Positions 54,572 through 62,984 of a stretch of 64,000 nt of DNA are shown here, in pieces (positions within the stretch are counted from its first letter, which is position 1; each line of letters opens with the position of its first letter). The notes below the pieces were generated by a model that saw only the letters and a program-made list of their open reading frames with translations, did no database searches and had not been told where the DNA came from. Both the position numbers and the translations under genes were made by a program. The stretch spans positions 1 through 64,000 of the forward strand of contig NZ_JAHHUL010000022.1 of the NCBI RefSeq assembly GCF_019008365.1, given 5' to 3'. The stretch is from Phosphitispora fastidiosa (lineage in GTDB: Bacteria; Bacillota; Thermincolia; Thermincolales; UBA2595).

Positions 54572-55393
54572 TCAGGGGAGGTGACTAATGCGGGAACAGT
54601 GTTTACGGCTTTTAAAAACGCTGATAAACTCAATAAGGCCTTCTACTGCTGCCGCCAGGAGCTGCCTGCCCTTTTCTTTTGTGGCAGTGGTCGGGTCACC
54701 TAGAGTTCCGGTTTCAGAAATACTGCTCCAGTAGGGAATCATGATGACGGGACGGCCTTCGCCCTGCCCAACCAGATCCAGCCAGAAGTATTTTGAAGCA
54801 GTAAACTTATCGAGGTCTCTTACTGCCTTGTCCATCTGAACCAGTTCTTCTTTGATGGCCAAGTACATCGAAGTTTCCAGCTCACAGGCGTGATTCATTC
54901 CACCCGGGTTTTCTGATTCACGTATCCGGGCTGCGGTATCAATAACAGGCTGAAGGTCCCAGTAAGAGATTGCGGCACACATCACATCCGGGTATTCCAG
55001 AATTGTTGCCCTGGCTGCGATTTGCAGAAACGATATATTACTTCCGTGGCCATTAACCAGGAGAATCTTTTGGAATCCCTGGCGGGCCAGGCTCATACAA
55101 ACATCAGTTACATATCGGGTAAAGGTTTCGCCACTGATAGAGATGACTCCGGGAAAATCCATCTGATGTGGAGCGTAACCATGGTTAACGGGTGGAATCA
55201 CGACAATTTCTCCGGGGATTTTCCGGCCTGTTTTGGCACATACTTCGGAGACCAGGACAAGGTCAGTGTCAACCGGGAGATGGTAACCGTGTTCTTCAAT
55301 GATTGCCACTGGAACAACAGCTATTCTTTCTTCTTTAATCACTTCCTTTACTTCGGGCCATGTCATTTCAGCAAACAGGTATTTAGGGGACAT
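54572..55393 (-). CDS. Creatininase-family amidohydrolase
   Basis: The 273-residue protein has the creatininase metal site EEHGYHLPVDTD, then NHGYAPHQMDFPG, VNGHGSNISFL and CELETSMYLA. The family includes creatininase, riboflavin-pathway amidases and MftE-like peptidases. Its natural substrate is not known here. The ATG at 55393 has a GAGGTGA site located at the stop of the decayed reductase upstream, so the two were probably one operon. Confidence 0.85.
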   Translation of the reverse strand: MSPKYLFAEMTWPEVKEVIKEERIAVVPVAIIEEHGYHLPVDTDLVLVSEVCAKTGRKIPGEIVVIPPVNHGYAPHQMDFPGVISISGETFTRYVTDVCMSLARQGFQKILLVNGHGSNISFLQIAARATILEYPDVMCAAISYWDLQPVIDTAARIRESENPGGMNHACELETSMYLAIKEELVQMDKAVRDLDKFTASKYFWLDLVGQGEGRPVIMIPYWSSISETGTLGDPTTATKEKGRQLLAAAVEGLIEFISVFKSRKHCSRISHLP

Positions 55394-55407
55394 GATGTTA
55401 AATCACC

Positions 55408-55938
55408 TCATTTCATCTGTTTCCCATGGGGACATATATACACACAAAGGCCGCAGGTAAGACTTCCTGTTGCCTTTTCTTTTTCTGTGCGGTGCCGACC
55501 GCACTTTTGGGCATCAAAGCGTATTTCGGGGTTATCAGGAAGCAGCTCTTGCCGATCCAGCCCAGGCCGGCAAGGTTGGCCGCCAGTTTATGGGTGAACA
55601 TGCCCTTCAAATTCTTCTCATCAGTTGTCAGGGAATCCGCCACTGGCAATGCCTGGAATCCTTTTGCTTCCAAAGCCGCGGCAATGTTCAGGGCGGTATA
55701 GTCCAACCTTGGATTAATAACCTGGTAGACATGGTGGTGATAACTCTTCATATAAGTGGGGTTATCCTGGCGTGTTATGATGTCAACCATATGCCCTGAC
55801 AGGGGCATTCCGATTTGGTTGATTAAGTGCAGACAAAAACAAAGAGGCGTCTTTGATGCCCCTTTGGTCAAAACTATCATCCTTGAATTCGCTGAAATAC
55901 TCATCTATTACCACGTAATGAATAATAAGCAAATCAGC
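55408..55938 (-). pseudogene. Frameshifted QueG-like 4Fe-4S reductase remnant
   Basis: The central frame (55904-55413) encodes LDYTALNIAAALEAKGFQALP and FTHKLAANLAGLGWIGKSC, typical of epoxyqueuosine reductase-like Fe-S proteins, but its ends are out of frame. The better N-terminus (VVIDEYFSEFKDD, SFDQRGIKDASLFLSALNQ) lies in another frame at about 55914-55816. The 4Fe-4S tail LTCGLCVYICPHGKQMK lies in a third register ending with TGA at 55408. At least two frameshifts, and a missing middle, mark it as a pseudogene unless there are sequence errors. Confidence 0.6.
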
Positions 55939-55957
55939 TACTGCTAAATAACGGTGA

Positions 55958-56128
55958 CTAATATTTTGACAACTCCTTTAAAACATCTTTGTATTTCTCT
56001 GCAGTTTTGACCACTTTATGAATAAATTCTGGGGATACTTTTTTTTGCCAATCTTTCTCCAAACCAAGTTCTCGTAAAATGTGGGGCGGCAATTGGATTT
56101 TATCGAGCTTTTGTGCAAATTCAGTCAC
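55958..56128 (-). CDS. Small protein of unknown function
   Basis: The 56-residue product starts with GTG behind AGGGAGGGG and reads TEFAQKLDKIQLPPHILRELG, then a helical lysine-rich end. Longer in-frame starts (56155, 56245) lie on the promoter side. A promoter TTGTGT-N17-TATAAT is flanked by two TTGCAAGC repeats. It could be an antitoxin-like or regulatory protein, but no family is recognised. Confidence 0.5.
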   Translation of the reverse strand: MTEFAQKLDKIQLPPHILRELGLEKDWQKKVSPEFIHKVVKTAEKYKDVLKELSKY

Positions 56129-56182
56129 AAGTCGCCCCTCCCTTCTTTTTAACATGTTTTGCTTGCAAACTACCTTGTTTTT

Positions 56183-56211
56183 ATTATATCTAACTCGCTT
56201 GCAAGACACAA
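56183..56211 (-). promoter_or_regulatory. Promoter flanked by TTGCAAGC repeats
   Basis: On the minus strand TTGTGT (56211-56206), 17 bases and TATAAT (56188-56183) precede the small gene. TTGCAAGC occurs inside the spacer and again about 38 bases downstream. These may be operator half sites. Confidence 0.5.
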
Positions 56212-56245
56212 TAGGAAAACGAGTCGTTTTAATCTTAATTTTCAA

Positions 56246-56490
56246 AAAAATTCCTCTCGCTTTCTTACATAAATTATCGTTCTACTCGTAAAAAATTTAT
56301 AGCCTTCATTCTTAAATATTCCCATCATGTATTAATTGTTAACCAAATATTAAAAAAATCTTAAGAGAACCATGCAGTTCATAGTGAGGCCGTACTTCTG
56401 AAGCATGTTCAGCCCCGTCAATATTATTTTTCAATTTCTTTTGCATTAATGACCACGGCATATGGTGAGGCGTTGTACAAGATTTTCCTT
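56246..56490. other. Intergenic stretch without a recognised gene
   Basis: Apart from AT-rich sequence (two A-rich runs near 56350 and 56425) nothing coding is seen between the small gene promoter and the large palindrome at 56491. Confidence 0.5.
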
Positions 56491-56645
56491 GCACTGCCGC
56501 CGTGAGAAATATTACCGCAGTTCCGCTAAGCGAAGTTCAGGACGCGGGCCACGGATGGCCCGCGCCGCCACTGAGGCAGGACGCCGAATTGGCGGTGTTC
56601 CTGAACTTCGCAAGGAACAAGGTTAGATTTCTCCGGCGGCAGTGC
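56491..56645. repeat. Large three-hairpin palindrome upstream of thiL
   Basis: GCACTGCCGCC (56491) and GGCGGCAGTGC (ending 56645) are the outer arms. Inside, GCGAAGTTCAGGA (56530-56542) pairs with TCCTGAACTTCGC (56599-56611), enclosing the hairpins CGCGGGCC/GGCCCGCG (56543-56564) and CGCC/GGCG (56582-56594). The structure would form a three-way junction in RNA or single-stranded DNA. No coding potential is convincing. Confidence 0.85.
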
Positions 56646-56738
56646 GGAAAAACGGTACAACACCTTACCATGGTTGCAACCGCAAAGGTTAACAGGTATA
56701 ATAATTCTAGTATTTTATTACAGGAAGGCCGAATAAAC

Positions 56739-57767
56739 ATGAGAATCAGGGAAGTGGGAGAATTTGGGCTGATTAATATCCTTGTCAAAAAAATACTGCC
56801 GCACTCCGGCAGGGTGGTAAAGGGAATCGGTGATGATACTGCCGTGATGAGACAGGAACCCGGCAGGTTTTTGCTGATGACAACAGATATGCTGGTAGAG
56901 GATATTCATTTCAGCTTGAAATACTTTTCCCTGAAGGCGGTGGGCTGGAAGGCTATGGCTGTTAATGTCAGTGATATTGCGGCTATGGGCGGGGTGCCCG
57001 GCTTTGCGGCTGTATCTGTCAGTATTCCTCCAGATTGGGAGGTTGAACAGGTCGAAGAACTGTACTCCGGCTTGATTGACTGTTCCAGAGAATACGGAAT
57101 CGACATTGTTGGCGGTGATACTGTAAGTTCAACCAAAGGACTGACCGTTAACGTGGCCCTCACCGGTTATGTTGAACCTGACCGGGTGGTCTACCGTTCC
57201 GGCGCTTCTCCGGGAGATATAATTATGGTTACCGGCCCTCTGGGCAGCTCGGCAGCCGGCTTGTATGTCCTTAACAAACCTCTGCCTGAGGATATGCCGG
57301 GGATGAAACCAGGGATGAACCGCGAAAGCGAAGTCATCAGCGCCCACCTTTATCCCAGGGCACGTCTCCGGGAAGGCCGGATTTTGGGCGGCTCGGGGTG
57401 CATAAGTGCCATGAATGACATCAGTGACGGGCTGGCCAGTGAAGTTCTGGAAATATGCCTGGCCAGCAGTACCGGCTGCGAGCTGTATGAAGCATCCCTC
57501 CCTATTACGGAAGCGGTATCTGCGGTGGCTGAAGGAGCAGGGGTATCCCCCTCCCAGTGGGCGTTATACGGAGGGGAGGATTTTGAGCTGGTTTTTACTG
57601 TGAAGCCGGACCGCCTGGACTCAGTAACCTCTGCGCTTAAGGAGGCCGGCGCTTTTCCCTGTGAGGTTGGCCGGATTGCCGAGCCGGGGCGGGGCTGCCT
57701 GCTGGTTGATACCGGAGGCCGGCGCAGAGAGATGAAACCCCGGGGATATAACCATTTCGGAGAATAG
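56739..57767 (+). CDS. thiL: Thiamine-monophosphate kinase ThiL
   Basis: ThiL phosphorylates thiamine phosphate to the active cofactor. The 342-residue protein begins RIREVGEFGLINILVKK and has GDDTAVM, MTTDMLVEDIHF, GWKAMAVNVSDIAAMGGVPG, VGGDTVSS and the C-terminal GGEDFELVFT. The ATG at 56739 follows AGGAAGG. In-frame codons upstream pass through the palindrome and are unlikely to be translated. It is close to the tsaE operon and separate from the thiDEC operon. Confidence 0.94.
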   Translation: MRIREVGEFGLINILVKKILPHSGRVVKGIGDDTAVMRQEPGRFLLMTTDMLVEDIHFSLKYFSLKAVGWKAMAVNVSDIAAMGGVPGFAAVSVSIPPDWEVEQVEELYSGLIDCSREYGIDIVGGDTVSSTKGLTVNVALTGYVEPDRVVYRSGASPGDIIMVTGPLGSSAAGLYVLNKPLPEDMPGMKPGMNRESEVISAHLYPRARLREGRILGGSGCISAMNDISDGLASEVLEICLASSTGCELYEASLPITEAVSAVAEGAGVSPSQWALYGGEDFELVFTVKPDRLDSVTSALKEAGAFPCEVGRIAEPGRGCLLVDTGGRRREMKPRGYNHFGE

Positions 57768-57846
57768 CAGAATCACCGGGTGTTATAATATAACGGGTGT
57801 CATAATAACCACAGGCGAAGCATGTTTTGCCGGAGGAGATTACCGG

Positions 57847-58335
57847 ATGAGGGTGTTTAGTGATTCAACGGAAAAAACAATTACCATAGGTCAGAGCCTG
57901 GGCAGGATGCTCGGGGCAGGGAGCGTAGTCTGCCTGGAAGGTGACCTGGGTGCGGGAAAGACTCATTTTGCCAAGGGCATTGCCCTTGGCCTTGATATCA
58001 GTGAGCATGTTACCAGCCCGACATTTACCATAATTAACGAATATGAAGGGCGGCTGCCTCTATACCATGTCGATGCTTACAGGCTGGAAGAGGAAGAGGA
58101 GGCATATGAGCTGGGGCTGGAAGAATACCTTTTCGGCAGCGGGGTTACTCTGATTGAATGGCCGGAGCGTGTCACCGGTCTTCTTCCGGATGAATACCTA
58201 ACGGTAAGTATCATCAGGGCTGACAAGGGTGATAATTCCAGGGAACTGGAGTTCCTGCCCTGTGGTCAAAGCTATGTCGATCTGACTGCCGGTCTGTTTG
58301 AGGAGTTGAAAAAAATTGTACATATTGGGGATTGA
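57847..58335 (+). CDS. tsaE: TsaE, ATPase for tRNA t6A synthesis
   Basis: TsaE is the ATPase that recycles the TsaB-TsaD complex in making N6-threonylcarbamoyl-adenosine on tRNAs. The 162-residue protein has the P-loop GDLGAGKTHFAKGIA, SPTFTIINEYEG, HVDAYRLE and EWPER. It starts the tsaE-tsaB-rimI-tsaD group and overlaps tsaB by 20 bases. Confidence 0.95.
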   Translation: MRVFSDSTEKTITIGQSLGRMLGAGSVVCLEGDLGAGKTHFAKGIALGLDISEHVTSPTFTIINEYEGRLPLYHVDAYRLEEEEEAYELGLEEYLFGSGVTLIEWPERVTGLLPDEYLTVSIIRADKGDNSRELEFLPCGQSYVDLTAGLFEELKKIVHIGD

Positions 58336-59020
58336 CACAGCCACAAGAGTGGCCGGGGCAGCTGTGGCCGGAGATGACAGGCTGGTTTCGGAACGGTTTA
58401 TTCACAACCTGAAAACACATTCCCAGAACATTATTCCCATGATTCAGCAGGTGCTGGATGATGCCGGCATTAAACCGGCAGAACTGGATGGTATTGCTGT
58501 TACCAGCGGCCCGGGGTCATTCACCGGGCTGAGGATTGGGATGGCTGTTGCTAAGACCATGGGCCAGGCGTTGGATATACCTGTTGTGGGAGTTTCTACC
58601 CTGAGGGTTTTGGCTTGGAATTACTACCGGGCATCGGGGCTGATTTGCCCTGTTCTTGACGCCAGAAGAAATGAGGTTTACGCAGGAATCTACGGGTCAG
58701 GTCCAGAAGGTTTGGAGGAACTGGTAAGACCGGCGGCCATGCCTGTGGAACAGCTTTTGGACGAATTATCGCGATACCGCGAAAATGTTATCTTTTTGGG
58801 TGACGGAGTTCCGGTTTACCGGGATACTATCATCACCCGGCTTGGCTCCCGGGCTTTATTCGGGACTATGATTAACAGTTTTCCCAGGGCCGGGGCTGCT
58901 GCCGAACTTGGGATGGTTCAGCTGCAGCAGGGCCAGACAGAGGATTATACTTTTATGCAGCCGGTATATCTCCGGAAGTCGGAGGCTGAAACTACCTGGG
59001 AGAAAAAACACGGGCAATGA
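58316..59020 (+). CDS. tsaB: TsaB, partner of TsaD in t6A synthesis
   Basis: The 234-residue ASKHA-fold protein has LGIDTATRVAGAAV, SQNIIPMIQQVLDDAG, VTSGPGSFTGLRIGMAVAK and LDARRNEVYAGIYG, all typical of TsaB. It scaffolds TsaD and TsaE. A TTG at 58316 with GAGGAG upstream is the likely start inside the end of tsaE. Confidence 0.94.
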   Translation: MYILGIDTATRVAGAAVAGDDRLVSERFIHNLKTHSQNIIPMIQQVLDDAGIKPAELDGIAVTSGPGSFTGLRIGMAVAKTMGQALDIPVVGVSTLRVLAWNYYRASGLICPVLDARRNEVYAGIYGSGPEGLEELVRPAAMPVEQLLDELSRYRENVIFLGDGVPVYRDTIITRLGSRALFGTMINSFPRAGAAAELGMVQLQQGQTEDYTFMQPVYLRKSEAETTWEKKHGQ

Positions 59021-59035
59021 TGTGAGGCGAATCAG

Positions 59036-59506
59036 ATGGATAATACGAAAACACCCGTCCGGATTAAGCGGATGTGTAAGGCATACCTTGACGAGGTCGT
59101 GGCCATAGAGAATACATCTTTTCCTACGCCATGGTCACGAATGGCATTTTCTCATGAAATTGACAATAATGATTTTGCTTATTATATTGCTGCACTTGCA
59201 GGGGATAGGGTCATCGGGTATGCCGGGATGTGGATAATCCTTGATGAAGGGCATGTGACAACACTCGCGGTCCACCCTTCTTACAGGAGGAAGCAGGTCG
59301 GGGGAACGCTGCTTTGCGAGCTTTTTAAAGAAGCCCTCTGCAGGGGCTGCCAAAAAATGACTCTTGAAGTCAGGCCATCCAATTTTGCAGCCCTGAGGCT
59401 TTATGAAAATACGGGATTTATTTCCCATGGGGTCAGGCACGGTTACTATTCTGATACCGGTGAAGATGCAGTTATCATGTGGAAGAACCTTCGCAAAGAT
59501 ACCTGA
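59036..59506 (+). CDS. rimI: RimI-like N-acetyltransferase
   Basis: The 156-residue GNAT protein has [32 protein letters not shown] (acetyl-CoA binding) and [19 protein letters not shown]. RimI acetylates the N-terminal alanine of ribosomal protein S18. Lying between tsaB and tsaD is the usual order in Firmicutes. Confidence 0.9.
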   Translation: MDNTKTPVRIKRMCKAYLDEVVAIENTSFPTPWSRMAFSHEIDNNDFAYYIAALAGDRVIGYAGMWIILDEGHVTTLAVHPSYRRKQVGGTLLCELFKEALCRGCQKMTLEVRPSNFAALRLYENTGFISHGVRHGYYSDTGEDAVIMWKNLRKDT

Positions 59507-59519
59507 AAGGTGTGGTCAA

Positions 59520-60545
59520 GTGTCGGCAGAGACAATCATACTTGGAATAGAAACATCTTGTGATGAAACATCGGCTGCTGTAATTGCAGATGGCAGCAGA
59601 ATTATGTCAAGTGTTATTTCATCACAGGTCCCGGTGCATCAGAGATTCGGGGGCGTGGTTCCCGAAATAGCGTCCCGGAAGCATGTGGAACTGATAAACT
59701 CGGTAATTCGCCAGAGCTTAGACGAAGCCGGGGTTACTTTTAAGGATCTTACCGCTGTTGCGGTAACTTACGGTCCTGGACTGGTGGGGGCGCTCCTGGT
59801 CGGTGTTTCCGCTGCCAAGGCCTTGGCGTACACTCTTGACCTGCCCCTTATCGGGCTGAATCATGTGGAATGCCATATCTATGCTAATTTCCTCACCAGG
59901 CCTCCGGAGCTTCCGGTAGTCTGCCTGGTGGTTTCCGGTGGGCACACGGACCTGATCTTTATCCAAGCTCACGGAAGTTATGAACTCATCGGGAGAACCC
60001 GGGATGATGCTGCCGGAGAAGCCTTTGACAAGGTGGCCAGGGTCATGGGACTGGGATACCCTGGCGGTCCTCTGATAGACAGGCTGGCAGCCGGGGGAAA
60101 TCCCGCAGCTATTGATTTCCCCAGGGCTTACCTGGAGAATAACAGTTTTGATTTCAGCTTCAGCGGGCTTAAGTCATCTGTTCTCAATTACCTCAACAAG
60201 GCAAAAATGAGAGGTGAAGAGATAGAACAGACTGATCTGGCGGCCAGCTTTCAGGGAGCGGTGGTCGATGTACTTAGCGATAAAACCGTGGCGGCTGCCG
60301 TGAAATATGGGGTAAGTACCGTTCTGCTGGCCGGCGGGGTTGCAGCCAATACCGGACTGAGACGGGAATTGACACGAAGGGCCCAATCTTTTGGTATCAG
60401 TGTCAGGTATCCGGAACCGGTCTTTTGTACCGACAATGCCGCTATGGTAGCCTGTGCCGGTTATTACAGGTATCTGCGGCGCGAGTTTGCCCCTCTTACT
60501 CTCAATGCTGTACCGGGTCTGAAGCTTGGTAAAGATGCCTATTGA
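59520..60545 (+). CDS. tsaD: TsaD, tRNA N6-adenosine threonylcarbamoyltransferase
   Basis: TsaD transfers threonylcarbamoyl to A37 of tRNAs that read ANN codons. The 341-residue protein has [14 protein letters not shown], the metal-binding [13 protein letters not shown] and [19 protein letters not shown] and [18 protein letters not shown]. The GTG at 59520 behind AAAGGTG is taken as the start. A longer frame to 59403 overlaps rimI. Confidence 0.96.
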   Translation: MSAETIILGIETSCDETSAAVIADGSRIMSSVISSQVPVHQRFGGVVPEIASRKHVELINSVIRQSLDEAGVTFKDLTAVAVTYGPGLVGALLVGVSAAKALAYTLDLPLIGLNHVECHIYANFLTRPPELPVVCLVVSGGHTDLIFIQAHGSYELIGRTRDDAAGEAFDKVARVMGLGYPGGPLIDRLAAGGNPAAIDFPRAYLENNSFDFSFSGLKSSVLNYLNKAKMRGEEIEQTDLAASFQGAVVDVLSDKTVAAAVKYGVSTVLLAGGVAANTGLRRELTRRAQSFGISVRYPEPVFCTDNAAMVACAGYYRYLRREFAPLTLNAVPGLKLGKDAY

Positions 60546-60587
60546 ACTCAAAAATATATTTTTCAGGGAATCCGGGAACACCTGTTT

Positions 60588-60634
60588 TGTGGATGAAAAG
60601 TACCTGTGGATAATGTGGATAAGTCTGTTGATAA
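60588..60634. promoter_or_regulatory. Cluster of four DnaA-box-like sequences
   Basis: TGTGGATGA (60588), TGTGGATAA (60605), TGTGGATAA (60614) and TGTTGATAA (60626) lie in one orientation in 47 bases. Two match the consensus box TTATCCACA exactly (on the minus strand) and directly abut. Further partial boxes (GTCCACAG, GTGTGGATT) follow to about 60710. Confidence 0.75.
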
Positions 60635-60769
60635 CTTGAAAAACGGGGAGTTTTACATGTGTAAAACACTTTCGTCCACAGAGCAGCAGGCCGGTGTGGA
60701 TTTTGTGGAAAAGTGCCATCAGAATGTATTCTGTAAGGAACAGGAGATGTGGAAAAGGAGGGAATTTAT

Positions 60770-61543
60770 TTGCTGCCGGTGCTTTTTGAATATGGGGCTT
60801 TTACTGTCTATGCCTGGGGATTTACCCTGAGCCTGGCAATTCTGCTGGGGACGATGGTTGCTGTAAGACTCGCCCGGGGCATTGGAATGGAACCTGACCG
60901 GATACTGGATCTTGTCATTGTTCTTGTTGTGGGCGGAGTGGTTGGCGCCAGACTGTTTTACGTTTTCGTGTATGAGCCTGGAAGATATCTGCAGGAACCC
61001 CTCCAGATATTTGCTATCTGGAAGGGCGGACTCGTTTATTATGGGGCTTTGATAGGTGGTTTCATAACCGGAACCTGGTATGTAATCAGAAAAAAGCTTC
61101 CTTTCTGGTCCCTGGCTGACCTGGTGTCGCCCCCCCTGGCCCTGGGCTATGGGATAGTACGGCTGGGATGCTTTATGAATGGCTGCTGTTACGGAAAAGA
61201 AACCGAGTCGTTTCTGGGGGTCGTCTTCCCGTATATTGAAGGTGCGCCCTGTCCTGACCTGATTGCCCGTTACCCTACTCAGCTTTTTTCTTCAGCTATC
61301 GGGTTTTTGCTTTTCGGGGTCTTGATGTTTGTCTGGAAGCGTAAAAAATTTGATGGGCAGGTATTTTTATTATTCCTGATACTTTATGGGATTGGCAGAT
61401 CAATTGTGGAATCCTTCCGGGAGAACCTGCTGGTATTTGGAAATGTTACGGTATCCCAGTTGGTAAGTGCCATTATTGTTCTGGCTGCAATTGTTTTCTA
61501 CCGCTTGCGAAGCCAACAGAAACATCATGGAGGGGGAGAATGA
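60770..61543 (+). CDS. lgt: Prolipoprotein diacylglyceryl transferase Lgt
   Basis: Lgt transfers diacylglycerol to the lipobox cysteine of prelipoproteins. The 257-residue membrane protein has seven hydrophobic segments, VGGVVGARLFYVF, the signature GCFMNGCCYGKET and GIGRSIVESFR. A TTG at 60770 has an ideal AAAGGAGGG site and gives LPVLFEYGAFTVYAWGF, the usual N-terminus. A GTG at 60749 is the alternative. Confidence 0.93.
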   Translation: MLPVLFEYGAFTVYAWGFTLSLAILLGTMVAVRLARGIGMEPDRILDLVIVLVVGGVVGARLFYVFVYEPGRYLQEPLQIFAIWKGGLVYYGALIGGFITGTWYVIRKKLPFWSLADLVSPPLALGYGIVRLGCFMNGCCYGKETESFLGVVFPYIEGAPCPDLIARYPTQLFSSAIGFLLFGVLMFVWKRKKFDGQVFLLFLILYGIGRSIVESFRENLLVFGNVTVSQLVSAIIVLAAIVFYRLRSQQKHHGGGE

Positions 61544-62871
61544 TAAAACCTCCCGACTACCTGATATATGAATCTGCTTTCAGGGGGAATATTTTGCCGG
61601 TAACATCTTTATGTAATGTAAGCTGCATGTTCTGCAGTCACCGACATAACCCCCCGGGCATACAAATATATAAAACAGGACCGCGGTCTCTGGAAGAAGT
61701 GGCCCAAACCCTGCAGTTTATCTCACCTGAAGATAAAATAGTTATTGGAGAGTCTGTAACCAGGATTGTGGAAGGCGAACCGTTTACCCATCCGTTGATC
61801 CGGCAGATACTCCTGATGATAAGGGAACATTTCCCCGGAACACGTATTCAGATTACTACCAATGGAACTCTCATAGATGCGGAGACAGCCGATTTTCTGG
61901 CCGGGCTGGGGGATGTGGAGCTTTATTTATCCCTGAACAGTTCTAACCCGGCGGTGAGAAGACGCCTGATGAATGACTCCATGGCTGAACAGGCCGTGGG
62001 TTCAGCGCGCTGCCTGGCCGATGCAGGGGTGCCTTTTCACGGCAGCATTGTGGCCATGCCGCATATAATCGGGTGGGAGGATCTGGGGGAAACAGTATGC
62101 TGCCTCGCGGAATATGGCAGTGAGACTATCCGGGTTTTTTTGCCCGGATTCACTAAGAATACCCCGGAAAATCTGAAATTCAAGCCTGAAATGCATGAGG
62201 AGCTGGCAGCATATATTGCCTCGGTCAGAGCCCGGGCAGCGGTACCGGTTACCGTGGAGCCGCCTGTAATCAAAAATCTTGAAGCAGTAGTTACAGGGAT
62301 TATCTCTGGTTCTCCGGCTGACAAAGCAGGCCTTTTGAGAGATGATATCCTCCTTTCTGTTGACGGAACCCGTTGTTTTTCCAGAGTACATGCCTTTAAC
62401 AGGATTAGAGAGGGAGGACCTGTGAAGGTAGAAATCCAAAGAAACGGCCATACCTTTGGGGCTGATATTAAGAAGAAACAGGGCCAGGCCTCTGGAATTG
62501 TAATGGATTATGATATTGCTCCGGAAACGGCTGCTGCCGTAGAATCTATGGCAGCCAGGCATAAGCGTCTAAAACTTATGTGTTCTGTTTTGGGTGAAGC
62601 AGTTCTTGGGATGGCATTGGAGAAATCGCCCCAGAGGGGTGTTATTGATATAATTCCGGTGGATAACCTTTTTTTTGGAGGTTCGATTGCAGCCGCCGGG
62701 CTGCTAACGGTCGCAGACTTTGTCGCAGCTGCCCAGAGTGTAAGAATTGACTCCGGCAGAGATGTACTGATTGTTCCGGCTGTTGCTTTTGATGTCAGGG
62801 GTAAGGATTTGACAGGGAGAAGCTGCCTGGAATTAGAGGAAAAAATCGGCGCTAAAGTTGAAATTCTCTGA
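61540..62871 (+). CDS. Radical SAM protein with PDZ and DUF512-like domains
   Basis: The 443-residue protein has the radical SAM motif CNVSCMFC (C25, C29 and C32 region), a TIM-barrel half to about 240, a PDZ-like segment (VVTGIISGSPADKAGLLRDDILLSVDG) and a C-terminal part (AVLGMALEKS, DNLFFGGSIAAAGLLTVADFV) resembling DUF512. DUF512 radical SAM proteins usually carry the PDZ part first. It overlaps lgt by ATGA. The reaction is unknown. Confidence 0.82.
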   Translation: MIKPPDYLIYESAFRGNILPVTSLCNVSCMFCSHRHNPPGIQIYKTGPRSLEEVAQTLQFISPEDKIVIGESVTRIVEGEPFTHPLIRQILLMIREHFPGTRIQITTNGTLIDAETADFLAGLGDVELYLSLNSSNPAVRRRLMNDSMAEQAVGSARCLADAGVPFHGSIVAMPHIIGWEDLGETVCCLAEYGSETIRVFLPGFTKNTPENLKFKPEMHEELAAYIASVRARAAVPVTVEPPVIKNLEAVVTGIISGSPADKAGLLRDDILLSVDGTRCFSRVHAFNRIREGGPVKVEIQRNGHTFGADIKKKQGQASGIVMDYDIAPETAAAVESMAARHKRLKLMCSVLGEAVLGMALEKSPQRGVIDIIPVDNLFFGGSIAAAGLLTVADFVAAAQSVRIDSGRDVLIVPAVAFDVRGKDLTGRSCLELEEKIGAKVEIL

Positions 62872-62984
62872 AATTTTTCTAATAAAGCAGGAATTTAGTA
62901 GGTTTTTGTGGAAATAATTAAAAATTTTTCAGAAATCCAAAGCGGGAATGTGACCATAAAAGTTCAAATAAAGGAGAGGGCATT

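Noticed and set aside
56502-56738. N-terminal extension of ThiL through the large palindrome
   Set aside because: The residues are not family-like and the ATG at 56739 has a ribosome site and the standard N-terminus.
60588-60710. Chromosome replication origin
   Set aside because: DnaA boxes are present but there is no dnaA, dnaN or other origin-linked gene, and no clear AT-rich unwinding region next to them.
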